Assembly (NCBI RefSeq): GCF_030272615.1
Contig: NC_081405.1
Coordinates: 654,186,920 to 654,250,919 of the forward strand
Origin: Cryptomeria japonica
Taxonomy: Eukaryota; Streptophyta; Pinopsida; Cupressales; Cupressaceae
DNA length: 64,000 nt
Reading direction: 5' to 3'
The position numbers and the translations under genes were made by a program. Of this stretch, positions 24,362 to 35,391 are shown in pieces. Under the pieces are notes generated by a model, which was not told the DNA's origin, searched no databases, and saw only the letters and a program-made list of their open reading frames with translations. Every line of letters begins with the position of its first letter. The stretch's first letter is position 1.

Positions 24362-26811
24362 ATCCTTGCCTTAGTTTCATCTTATTTTCCATGTCCTTAT
24401 CCTACCAACGTCTTTGAGCATACTTTTAAAGGTCATGGTCCATTTTTTTTTCAAGGCTACTATCCAACAAAAAACAAAAAGACACTTGAGTCCTTCTTCC
24501 ATCCCCTATCATGTGTCCATCTTCTATTGAAAAAGTCAAAATCCAAAAAAAAGTAAAAAAAAAGTGAAAAAAAGAAAAAGAAAAAAAAAGTAAAGCAAAA
24601 ATAATTCGTCCACTGGTGAAAACCTGGCAAACAAGTGCCTTGGGTAAGTACCATGATGAAAACCTAGCAAACAGGTGTCATGCGTAATTTATGAACTTCT
24701 TGTACACCACACTTGGGGACAGGTTTTATCCTATCATATCCTTTTGTCCTTCATTGTTCCATTATCCTATCATACCATGTCATTACCCTTCATTATCCTG
24801 TCATATCCTATTACACTTCAGTATTATATCATGTCCTATTACCCTTCATATCCTATTGTCCCTCATGTCCATTTCCCCTTTTCCACCTTTGATCTTGACA
24901 AGGCTGATGATCATCATGAGTATCATGCATCTTGTTTGCAGCTTTTAGTCCATCATAGCTTTTGGTCTTTATCCATTTGCTTATTACAATCTTTCATCCA
25001 TATTCCCTAGCTTATTGCAACTTTCTGCCACTATCCCATATCCTATCCCGACCTTCAATCCATGTCCCTTATCCATTCTTGGTATTGCTTATCCTATCCA
25101 TATCTTATCACTATCCATACACTCTTTTTCATTCCTTGATCTTGATCTGACATAAGGACGCAAAATTTAAACATGGTTTCAAATACCTCTTGACATGTCC
25201 CTCATGCCATGTCATTGTTTTACATTGTCATATCTAGTCTCTTGTCCAATCACGCAATAGCCCTTGAAAATTGCATCCGTATTGTCTCCATAATAAAAGG
25301 CCTTTGTCTTTCCCTCTATCCACCAACATTTCAGAAAGCCTATTTATTCACCTATCATATTCCTTGCCTTGCTAGACACTGGGGGCAAAATCCAAAAAAT
25401 TTGAAAAATGTCTTGAAATAATCCAAAAAAATTGAAAAATGTCCTGAAATAAATCCAAAAAAATTGAAAAAATGTCCTGAAATAATCCAAAAAAAAAAAA
25501 TGTCCTGAAAAAATCCCTAAAAATCAAATAAAGTCCTGAAAAAAAAAAATCATAAAAATTGAATAGTGTCTTGAAAAAATCATAAAAAAAAAAATTGAAA
25601 AATGTCCTGAAATAATCCTAAACATCAAATAAAGTCCTAAAAAATGAACAAAAAAATTGTAAAAACTCGAAAAGAAAAGAAAAAATTGAAATCCAAAAAA
25701 GTATCCCCTTTGTGCATAAGACAGATCACTGAGCATCCCTCCAACGACACACAATCCAACACTGCACTTTACTGCAAATCATGCATTAACAGATGAGCTT
25801 TTTCAATCAAATCAGACATTCCAACCAATCCAAATTGTCATAACAATCACTCAACATCAATATCATTCATCCTCAGCACACTATCATGGGTCTTATATTG
25901 GGTGTGGTATGCTCGAAACTAGACTGTGTCCTATCTTAGACGGGGTACCGCATATCCTAATACCAGACAACATGATCGTCCTATCAACACTTTCAACTTT
26001 TGACAATGCGGATCAAGATGTCTGTTTGACTTGTTGGAATTAGCGAGTCTTATCATTTATTGATTTATCTTCGATCATGTTCCTATGTTGCTCGATGATG
26101 TCACTGAGTGATTTAGAGTGACCGGGATGGTTCATGGTCCCTTTCTTTTTTGTTGTGATTGTTGTTTGTCTGCAATGTGTCTGTCTTTTGCAAAAAAGGG
26201 TTGCATTTCAGCTTTGGCCTTCAATGCCATGATGCTATGCATCCATTTTGCTACATTAAATAAAGGTTCTCACCTACAAAGTGCATTACTGAAAGCAAGT
26301 TTTTCTTTGTCTCTAACTGTCCTCTGTTTCATTTCTTCTTACTAACATTTCCTCTATCAGTTCGGATAGTCAGTTCAATCTCATGCTCCAATTTCCCCAA
26401 ACACATATGCTGCATCCTGCATCCATTTGGTTAGTACATTTGCATTACATCAAGCATCATATCAAGTATTTTATCTATTTCATATTATCAATGCATCAAA
26501 AACACATAAAAATGTATCCATACATGTTCCACAATAAACAGTGCATAAGTCATCCATACATGGAAAATAACTATTAGTCATAACACATTGCATCCCATCA
26601 TATCGATGCATATCATATCATATGTCACAATAATATCGGAGTACAAAATTGGACTGTCTATCCTAAGTATGGCCCATAGGCTGACTACAAAATGTCAAAC
26701 TACATCTGTCTCTGTCCTAAGGAGCACGTGCCTCTGTCACTGGGTGCTCCCTCTGTCCTCCTCATCCCTACCATGTCTCAAGGATGATGTCCCTCCTGCC
26801 CCTGGTCCTGG
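24362..26811 (+). other. B low-complexity interior
   Basis: No gene is seen. The region has an A-rich run (about 24540-24602), a duplicated 'gaaaacctggcaaacaggtg'-type unit (24616 and 24657), degenerate TATCCTATCA-type pyrimidine repeats (about 24725-25130), and an A-rich tandem repeat (25385-25640). About 1 kb of ordinary AT-rich sequence follows up to the antisense PMD gene. Confidence 0.6.
25385..25640 (+). repeat. A-rich tandem repeat, unit about 30 bp
   Basis: At least six imperfect copies of a unit of the form aatccaaaaaaattgaaaa plus tgtcctgaaat, degrading to the right. Confidence 0.8.
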
Positions 26812-28572
26812 CTATGGTGGTCTCATAGGTCCACTCATCCCCATGCTACTCACTGACCTCCGAGAGCGTGCCCTGCTCTTTGTCCTTGATCGTGCCCGAT
26901 ATGATGCTGCTCTCTGCTCTGGTGGAACTGCACTCTCATATAGTGTCCTCCAATGGCGTATCTCCTCTCTGGTCTCTACCAACATCTTTGCCATCTCACG
27001 TGCACTGGCATCCCTAATTGACCTAATATACTCAGTGACTCTCTATTCTTCTTGCTGTGCCTGGGCTATTGTTGTATCTCGAGCCACTGTAAGTCTAGTT
27101 ATCTCTGCTCTGAATTGGTCATGCTCTATCCTCAAGATGGCATTCTATCTCTCTAATGTCACAATATGATCATGCTGACTCACTATGGTAGCCCTGCACA
27201 TCTCCATCTCCTCTATCCTAGCTGTCTCCGACTCTAGGGGTATATCCTGCAATAACTCCTGATCGGCTGAGTCTGGCTCATAATTGTCATCCCCCTCATC
27301 ATCTCTATCCTTGTCATCCCCCTCATCCTCATCACCACCCTCATCCTCCTCATCCTCATCTTTGTCCTCATCCTCTCTAGCGAGTGGGAAGTCGTCCTGT
27401 CTCCTCGGTACTGGAATATCCGGATCTATCAATGGCACAGGCTGACATCGTGCAAACCATCGCTCATACTCCTCTATCATCCCGACATCCACCACATCTG
27501 ATCTCCAATCCCACTGTCTCTGTTGTAGCTGGGTGAAGTCAGCATATGCTATGTGTGGCTGAATCATCCTCCCCCACTGACTCGTCTCTCTATGAGATCG
27601 GGCAAAGTGTGCAGTCCCTCTAGGTACATCCTTCCTCTCTCCAAACTGTCGTTTGACTCTCTCCGGCGAGTACATCTCAATCACTCTCTGGCGATTCACT
27701 GGTCGCCCAATCAGGTACCTCTCCTGTCTGCAATACGATAGCTCAGCACTATCATCTGACCATCCAGGGCAATCAAGATATGGCCTCCATGTGAACTCTC
27801 TCAATCTGTCTAGCTCATGTCGCCAATACAATATGTATCCAAAAGGACCCTGTCTCAGTGCTCCCCCATAGCAGTACATGTATGGTCGGTGTGGTACTAC
27901 CTATCTCTCTACAATTGGTCGACATATGGCTATGTGCTCAAATGCCCATACCTGTAACAGTGTGACTCCACAGCTCAAAGTCTGAACCCCTTGATATGCT
28001 ATCTGATGCAACTGAAAATATAGCATAGCAAGCACGCATGGTCCCCATGTGTACACCGTCCCCTCTATCACCATCTACTCTAGCACTCTTCCCCATCCAA
28101 TAGGGAATCCATGTCCTCATCTGTCCCTTGCTAATAGGCATGCTATAACCACGGCTATCACCACATATCGTCGATCATACTCTGATGCCATGGTCTCCCA
28201 GCCAATCTCCCTCTCTATGATATCCAGATCATTTGCATTGCACTCAAACAATCTGCACAAAGCATCTCTCCCCGTCAGTGGGTCATACTCTACCATCTCT
28301 CCATGAATCAGAATGTGGAGGATACGCCATACATCCTCTAGTGTCACAGTCACCTCTCCAGTCGCTAGATGAAATGAGGAGGTCTCTGAATGCCATCGCT
28401 CTGCCAATGCAGTCAGTAGTCCTGTTTTTGCCCTAATCTTAGGCATGAATGTGATATAGTATATCCCAAGTCCTACTAATGTATCTCTGTCCGTGCTTCT
28501 GAGTCTATGTCGTAACATGAAGCAGTCTGGTCGGTTCTCCCATGTGATCAATGGATATTGTCGACTCTGCAT
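26812..28572 (-). pseudogene. Plant mobile domain (PMD) protein, antisense within B
   Basis: A single minus-strand frame runs from the ATG at 28570-28572 to the TAG at 26812-26814 (586 codons) with no frameshift. PMD hallmarks appear in order: FHLATGEVTVTLEDVWRIL (about 28320-28380), then TYTWGPCVLAMLY-type residues (here YTWGPCVLAMLYFQL, about 28010-28055), LLQVWAFEH (about 27920-27950), then PERVKRQFGERKDVP (about 27625-27670). An acidic stretch (about 27285-27370), a coiled coil and a basic Arg/Ser tail follow. Five in-frame stops break it: TGA 28117-28119, and TAG at 28075-28077, 27901-27903, 27145-27147 and 27043-27045. PMD proteins (MAIN/MAIL1 family) act in plant gene silencing, and PMDs are also found within transposable elements. 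This copy looks captured and then silenced. Confidence 0.85.
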
Positions 28573-29386
28573 CACAATTGGTGCATATTTTGTCAATTTT
28601 AGGGTTTTCTCCTATGGGTTTCATTTCCTTGTTTCATGTCCAAATCAAGGTGTTTTTCATCTATTTTGACCTATCCTACCCTTATTCCCCCTTTTCGGAT
28701 CATTTGCATGTTGTTTTTGACCAAAATTGAGTTCCCAGGGCACAACTATGCTTGTGTTCTGCATCCTACGCCTGTGTAGCATAACTTGTGCCTATGTACC
28801 CTACACAAGCACAAAAGACCCTAAACAAGCACAGAATTCACCCTACACAAGCACAGAAGTCAGTCTCTCCATCCCCTGTGGGCCCCGCAATGTCCCGCAA
28901 GCCAGTCAAATTCATCAAATTGAAAATATGGGTTTTTGAGATACATACCGCTACTCCCACGTCGTTCGGTTATCTGTACGTGCGTACACATTCTCCAAGG
29001 TGACCTGCCATTGGAATGTTCACCATCTCTCAGCAAGTGTCCTTTTCCAAAGCAATAAATTCTCCTCTTTGGCTAGTGCAAATGAGCACTTTTCACTCCC
29101 TTTGTCTCATTTATAGATCTTTGTCAGTGCATAGATGGACGTGCACCCTCTCCATCTCATGCTGGTCACGGTCTTTTGTGTCTTTAATTGCTTGTCCTTC
29201 ATGCATCCGATCTCTGATTGTCAGTCTGTTTGCTCCTATCATGTTCTATCATTCTTATCAATCAATTGGCCTCTTTTCTGGATGTTTCTGGCCAATTCCT
29301 CGAGGGGGCATGCATATATCATTTTTATTGTCTGGGGCATTTTCATTATTGTTCTTTGAAACAATGCTTAGAATCGCATTGTCTCA
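28573..29386 (+). other. B 3' interior with CCTGTGT repeats
   Basis: No gene is seen. From 28755 to 28860 there are forward copies of CTACGCCTGTGTA and several copies in the opposite sense (TACACAAGCACAGA). The units are those of the 5' leader at 19440-19575. Confidence 0.6.
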
Positions 29387-29399
29387 AAGAGGGGCAAAA
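29387..29399 (+). other. B polypurine tract
   Basis: AAGAGGGGCAAAA directly before the 3' LTR start TGTAGA at 29400. This fixes the element's orientation. Confidence 0.85.
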
Positions 29400-30711
29400 T
29401 GTAGATGTCTAAAAAAGGTCGATGCTTGCGGAATCATACTTTAACATTTGCGCATTGCCTTATTTTAGGGTTTTTGTGTTGCATTAACATTTCTTCTATG
29501 TTGCACACTTGGTCTTTATCATTTGCGAGCATCGAGTCCTTCTACATTCCTCATTTTTCTCGCTTTCAAATTTGGTCTTGTCAATAACAATCTTCAGTCA
29601 TGATTTTGGTCGATCCTTATCAATTTGTCATCAATCTTGTCATTTTGCGATCAATTTGTCATCAAAATCTTTTCATTTTGCGATCAATTTGTCATCGATC
29701 ATCGTCCTTCTCAATCATGTCAATTTGGATCAATTGGTCATTGTTCCTCGTCAATTGGTGCATTTATCAATCAAATCACTTATCAGCATTGGTCTTTTAT
29801 CAATTCAAAATCATGATCGAATCGACATCAAATCAATCTTACATCAAGACCTAATTGTCATCCTTGCATTTCTAATTTATCTTCTAGGGTTTCATGATTT
29901 ATTCATTTAACCTTGTTTGTCATTTTCTCTGCATTTTCTCTTTAGGATAAATAATTTATTTATTTATCCTAAGTCTTCTTGTCACAATTAAATGTTTATT
30001 TAATTGGCTAATTAATTCTTTCCTCTTTTTGTGAATTAATTAATGAATGAAAAATTATTAATTAATTTACCTTATTTTCATCAATTTTCTAATTTTCTAA
30101 TTTCTAATTCATCTAATTTCAATTTTCTCCTATATTTCTCCTAATTTCATGGGAATGACATAGCAAATTTGTCATAATTTGTCATAATTGTCAATCAATC
30201 AATTTTGACATAGAAATTTGTCATAATTTTGTCAAAATTATCAATCAATCAATTTTGCATAGAAAGTGTCAATTTGTCATAATTTGTCATAATTGTCATT
30301 CTTGATTTGAAATTTCCATTCAAATCAAATTCATGCTAATCTTGTCTTTTCTCCAATTTGTCTATAAATTGGATGAATCACTTTTTCGAACCCTTGATTA
30401 CTACCTAGTCGAATCAATCACACTTCAAGTATTCTTGCGCTACAATCTTGTCTACTTGCTTTCATATCATGCTTATGCACTTGTAGGTGAGATCCACAAA
30501 CAAAGCTATTTGAAGAAGAAAGAAGGACAATGGAGTCACATGAAGGAGACATTCAAGTCTGCATTTGGTTTGCTTAAGTTTTCAATCTTGAATATCTTGT
30601 TTTCATATCTCTATTGGATGTAATTAGGATTGATCATTGCATTTGAGCTTTCGTGATTGAGCTAGCTTAATATTTATATTGCTTTGACGATTTCCACATT
30701 TCCTATCTAGA
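29400..30711 (+). repeat. B 3' LTR
   Basis: It runs from TGTAGATGTC to CTATCTAGA. It matches 18027-19341 with about 34 substitutions and one 3-bp gap by eye. ATAAT (30712-30716) follows. Confidence 0.95.
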
Positions 30712-30780
30712 ATAATTTATTTTGAACTTGTTCACAACTAATTCACCCCCCCTCTCAGTTGTCCTTCTTAGTTCCTAACA
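30712..30780 (+). repeat. A2 5' LTR, last part
   Basis: The B duplicate ATAAT is followed by the final 64 bases of the A2 LTR, ending CCTAACA at 30780. It matches the end of the 3' LTR (36464-36532). Confidence 0.93.
30734..30762 (+). promoter_or_regulatory. U5-end stem-loop, A2 5' LTR
   Basis: ACAACT (30734-30739) pairs with AGTTGT (30757-30762) around a loop containing a run of seven C. It ends 18 bases before the LTR end. Confidence 0.6.
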
Positions 30781-30794
30781 ATTGGTATCAGAGC
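30781..30794 (+). other. A2 primer-binding site
   Basis: ATTGGTATCAGAGC follows the LTR end directly. It is the methionine-tRNA type site of plant copia elements. Confidence 0.92.
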
Positions 30795-30837
30795 TAAGTC
30801 CTCTTTTTGCAAAAGCCTAACAGCTTGAGGAGATCCT

Positions 30838-31887
30838 ATGGCAGCAAATATTTTTAGGAAGGACAGTCCGAAACTTGATGGAAATAACTATGGTATATGG
30901 AAGATCAGAATGGAAACACATCTGAATTGCATTGGAAGAGATATATGGGATGTTACCAAAAATGGCTATGTTGGTCCTACTCTAAATATCCCTCATCCAC
31001 CGACATTGGCTAAAGACTTGGAGAATGATTGCAAAGCAAGAGAAGCACTTCTGAGCGCATTATGAGATCAGCAAATCATAGGATTATCAGACAAATCTAC
31101 TGCGAAAGCTATTTGGGATAAACTAGAAACATTGAATGAAGGAGATAACACAGTCAAAATTGCAAAATTGGAACGTTACCGGATAAGGTGTGAAAATTTA
31201 AAAATGGAAGAAGATGAAACAATTTCTGCATTTATGGAAAGAGTTAATGAAATTGTTTTAGGAATACAATGTTGTGGAGGATCTTTAAGTGAAGATGAAA
31301 TTATTTCTAAAGTGTTAAGATCTTTGCCACCGACTTACAAAATGAAAGTGACTGCTATTAATGAGTTGAGAACAATGCCTAATACATCAGTTTCTAGAGA
31401 TACTTTGGTTGGAAAACTTTCTGCATTTGAGCTTGAAGAGTTTGGTCCTATTGCTACAGTCAAAACTGATATAGCTTTCAAATGATCATCATCGGCATCA
31501 TCATCATCATCTGACAAAACTAATTGGAAAGCACTTTATGCAAAAGAACTTGAAGATATGAGAATAGAAAATGAAGAACTTGAAGAACTTGAAGCACTAT
31601 TTGCAAGGAAGATGCCTAAAGGTCCAATAGGAAGTAAGTATGAATGTAAAGCACCTTTCAAATGTTTTAATTGCAATAAATTTGGTCATATGGCTTCTAG
31701 ATGTCCTGATAGACATGCAAGACTAAGGGAAGTAGAAAAAAGAACATATAAACCTAATCCTAAATATCAGAGATATAGATTTAAGAAAAATAGAGACAAG
31801 TCATGTTACTATGCAGATGAAGGTGTTACAGATGACTCAGATGAAGACCCAGCAGATAGTGGATGGGATTTTGTTACAATAAAATAA
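30838..31887 (+). pseudogene. A2 gag
   Basis: The start is the ATG at 30838, 44 bases after the primer site. The N-terminal part is the copia gag domain: PKLDGNNYGIWKIRMETHL, then a middle part with ENLKMEEDETISAFMERVNEIV and SKVLRSLPPTYK. After a TGA at 31483-31485 comes a serine run (TCATCATCA repeats), a coiled stretch (ENEELEELEALFARKMPKGP), one intact CCHC knuckle CFNCNKFGHMASRC (31672-31714), a basic region and an acidic end. An earlier TGA is at 31063-31065. All parts lie in one frame. It forms the particle and binds RNA in intact relatives. Confidence 0.9.
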
Positions 31888-34800
31888 GATCAATTGGCAC
31901 CTATTGTCAAACCGATAGAGTAAGCACTGACAACAAAAAATGAAGAAAAGGATGAATGAATTATAGATAGTGGATGCTTGCATCATATGACTGGTTGTAA
32001 AAGAAATTTTTTATCATTACAGGAAATTCATGGAGGTCTATTAAGATTTGGAGATGACAAAGCTTGTTTAATCAAAGGAAGAGGCACTATATCTTTGGAT
32101 GGTAAGCATGCTACTGACAATGTTTATTATGGAGAAGGTTTGAAGCATAATATTTTGAGTGTTGGTCAGTTAGTGGAAAAAGGATTTCAGTTATAATTCA
32201 AGAATGGAAAATGCAAAATCATGAACATAACTGGATTGGAGATTGTGACCGGTAATCAGACTAAAAGTAATATCTTTCACTTGATTACTAGTCATAAGAC
32301 ATGTTTGATTGCACACATTGATGAAAGTTGGTTGTGGCATAAAAGACTTTGTCATGTAAATTTTGATTGCATTGTAAAGATTAGTTCAACTAAAGCAGTA
32401 AGGGATTTATGAAAGATTGTGAAACCTCATAATCTGGTATGTAAGGAATGTCAAATGGGAAAGCAAGTTAGAACAACATTTAAGAGCATTTATGAGAGAT
32501 TCAATAATATTCTTGATTTAATTCATACTGATTTAAGTGGTCCAACAAGAACAAGAAGCCTTCAGGGAGATAGATACTTTATGCTAATATTTGATGATTA
32601 TTCTAGAATGTGTTGGGTCAATTTTCTCAAGGAGAAATTAGAAGCTTTTGGAAGATTCAAGATATACAAGGGAATGGTAGAGAATGAAACTAACAAGAAA
32701 ATAAAATGTTTAAGATCAGATCAAGGAGGAGAATTTACATCTAGGGAATTCAATTCATTCTGTGAGGAGAATGGAATCAAAAGACAACTATCAGCACCCT
32801 AGACACCCCAGCAAAATGGAGTTGTGGAAAGGAAGAACAAAACTATTCTAGATGCAAACCATGATGATGGAAGAAAATCTACCTCATGTGTACTAGAGTG
32901 AAGCAGTGAATACAATGGTTTATACCTTCAACAGAGTTCACATCAAAAGTGAAACCAGTAAGACCCCTTATAAACTATGGTTTGGTCATACTCCTACTCT
33001 TAAATATTTTAGAATATTTGGAAGCAAATGTTATATTAGAATAGATGAGTATATTGGTAAATTTGATCCTAGAAGTGATGAAGGAATATTTCTTCATTAT
33101 TCAACTAGAAGCAAGGCATATAGATGTTATAATAAAAGATTGCAGAAAATCATTGAGAGTACTAATATGAAGATAGATGAACATTTTAGAGGAGATTCAA
33201 GATCTGTAGAACCAATAGTTGAAATGATTATAAATGAAATGGCACAGATTGCACCGGTACATAGTGAAGATCCAGTCACACTAGCATCACCAAAGAACTC
33301 AACTGTGGTTGAAGAACAACAACATGTAATTGAAAATCAAAATAAATCTAGGTATGTAAGATTGAATCATTCAGAGAATTAGATAATTGGAAACAATAAT
33401 CAAGGTGTTATGACAAGAGGAATATTGGCAAATGAAGAGGTATGTTTAATTTCTCAAGTTGAACCAACATCTATTATTGAAGCAAAAGAATATTACTTAG
33501 ACATTAGTTCAATGGTCTAAAGATAAAAATGTAATTGGAACTAAATGGGTATATAGAAATAAACTTAATGAAGATGGTGAAGTAATCAGAAACAAAGAAA
33601 TGTTAGTTTGTAAAGGTTATTCACATAAAGAAGGAATTGATTATAATGAAACCTTTGCACCGATAGCCAGAATTGAGGCAGTTAGACTATTTCTTGCATT
33701 TGCAGCTCATAAGAACTATAAAGTTTATTATATGGATGTAAAATATGGATTTTTTAATGGAGATCTTGAAGAGGGAGTTTACATTGAACAACCTGATGGA
33801 TTTTGATTGACAGATGATAAGGATATGGTTTGTAGGTTAAGGAAAGCTTTATATGGATTGAAGCAAGCTCCGAGAGCTTGGTATGCTAGACTTGATAAAT
33901 ATCTTTTAAAGCTTGGATCCACAAAAGGTAATGCAGACAACAATCTATATTACAAAGTTACCAATGATGACATTTTGGTTATTGAAGTATTTGTGGATGA
34001 TATCATTTTTGGAGGTGAAGAAGGATTATGTATAGACTTTGCTAACAAGATGCAAGAATAATTTGAAATGTCTATGATTGGAGAGATAAAAACATTTCTA
34101 GGTTTGCAGATTTCACAAATAGGTAAAGGTATATTTATATGTCAAACAAAGTACTTGAAGGAACTTTTGAAGAAATTTGGTATGGAAAACTCCAAACCAA
34201 TAAGCACTCCTATGACTACAATAGAGAAATTGACATTAAAAGATGATTCACCTCCTATCAATATGACAAGGTAAAAATCTATGATTGGAGGATTACTACA
34301 TTTGACACAAACCAGACCTATTATAATGAACGCAGTATGTATTGTTTCTATATTTCAAACAAATCCTAAATAAAATCATGAATCAACAGTAAAAAGGATT
34401 TTTTGGTACCTACAAGGGACAACAAATCTTGGTTTATGGTATCCTAGGGATGAAAATTTTGATTTATGTGCATACACGGATGCAAACTGGGTAGGAGATG
34501 TAGATGACAGAAAGAGTACCACTGGCGGTGCATTCTTTCTTGGCAGAAGATTAATTTCATGGATCAACAAGAAGCAGACTTGTACATCATTATCTACAAC
34601 ATAATTAGAATATGTTGCAGCAACAACTAATTGTACTTAGGTATTATGGATCAAGCCAATGTTGAAGGATATAAAAGTAAAATGCAAAGAACCGATAATT
34701 ATTTATTGTGATAATTCAGCAACAATTGATATATCAAAGAATCTAGTATTTCACTCTAAAACAAAGCATGTTTCTATTAAGTACAATTTTCTGAAAGAGA

Positions 34801-34943
34801 ATGTTGAAGCAAATTAAGTGAGATTGGTTTATGTGAATACTAAAGAGAAAATTGTAGATACATTAATAATGCCTTTGCCTAAGGAAACATTTGAATATCT
34901 CAGAGAGAAGCTTGGGGTAATTTCCCCACCAACAAAGACTTGA
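31888..34943 (+). pseudogene. A2 pol: protease, integrase, reverse transcriptase, RNase H
   Basis: The protease motif DSGCLHHMTG starts at 31966, just after a TGA that replaces the usual Trp. The pre-integrase zinc region (WLWHKRLCHVNF ... CKECQMGK) is at about 32328-32462. The integrase core has HTDLSG, RSDQGGEF and VERKN, the third just after a TAG near 32800. Its C-terminal part (32906-33382) has FRIFGSKCYIR. A deletion relative to A1 near 33485-33490 removes part of the linker before the RT. RT active site is FVDD (about 33992-34003). RNase H has DDRKSTTGGAFFLG (about 34502) and ends at TGA 34941-34943. There are many stops and at least two frame changes. DDRKSTTG and GLWYP are typical of the Sirevirus lineage. 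Confidence 0.9.
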
Positions 34944-35000
34944 ATGATAAAGATTGGCATCAAACTAATAGGGACTAACATAAAAAAAAAATCTAGCTTT

Positions 35001-35324
35001 GATGAAGGAGAGCTACTCCTTAGGGGGAGTAGTTAGCTATATGATATGTTTTGATTCTTAACTACTTTGGCATTTGATGTCAAAGGGGGAGAGATATATA
35101 TGGAAAAACTTTGTACTTTGGGGAGAGATGTATTGATCTATTTTTGGAGATTGTTGGTATATGATGAAGGAGAGCTACTCCTCAGGGGGAGTAGTTAGCT
35201 ATATGATATGTTTTGATTCTTAACTACTTTGGCATTTGATGTCAAAGGAGGAGAGATATCTATGGAAAAACTTTGTACTTTGGGGAGAGATGTATTGATC
35301 TATTTTGGGAGATTGTTGGTTTTT
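35001..35324 (+). repeat. Tandem duplication of 162 bp in the A2 3' region
   Basis: 35001-35162 and 35163-35324 are near-identical, both starting GATGAAGGAGAGCTACTCCT. Each copy carries a polypurine-like tcaaagg(g/a)ggagaga. A1 has a single copy (from about 2178). Confidence 0.9.
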
Positions 35325-35378
35325 GGCATTCTGTTTTTGGCACTTAGATGTTTTTCCATCTAGTGTTGTCATCAATGC

Positions 35379-35391
35379 CAAAGGGGGAGAT
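35379..35391 (+). other. A2 polypurine tract
   Basis: CAAAGGGGGAGAT directly before the LTR start at 35392. Further purine tracts lie at about 35028, 35082, 35190 and 35244. Confidence 0.85.

Larger units (their letters stand above)
18027..30711 (+). mobile_element. B: pol-less LTR retrotransposon carrying an antisense plant mobile domain gene
   Basis: This 12,685-bp element has LTRs of 1,315 bp (18027-19341) and 1,312 bp (29400-30711), an exact ATAAT duplication, a polypurine tract (29387-29399) and a primer-like site from 19347. Its 10-kb interior has a long Q/P-rich sense ORF and an antisense PMD gene. I find no reverse transcriptase, RNase H, integrase or protease motif on either strand. 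I count 34 substitutions and one 3-bp gap between the LTRs (about 2.6%), mostly transitions. It is therefore a fairly recent insertion that must have been moved by another element's enzymes (inference). Confidence 0.9.

Noticed and set aside
24362-26811. Hidden reverse transcriptase or integrase of B
   Set aside because: I looked for YxDD, DSG, HHCC and D..D..E surroundings on both strands and found none. The sequence is low complexity or stop-rich throughout.
27300-27380. Acidic Asp/Glu run as a separate gene
   Set aside because: It is the acidic segment of the antisense PMD frame, in frame with both flanking blocks.
30781-30794. tRNA-like sequence (TGGTATCAGAGC) as a tRNA gene
   Set aside because: It is the primer-binding site complementary to a tRNA end. 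No cloverleaf surrounds this or the other copies at 5341, 13696, 43588 and 45451.
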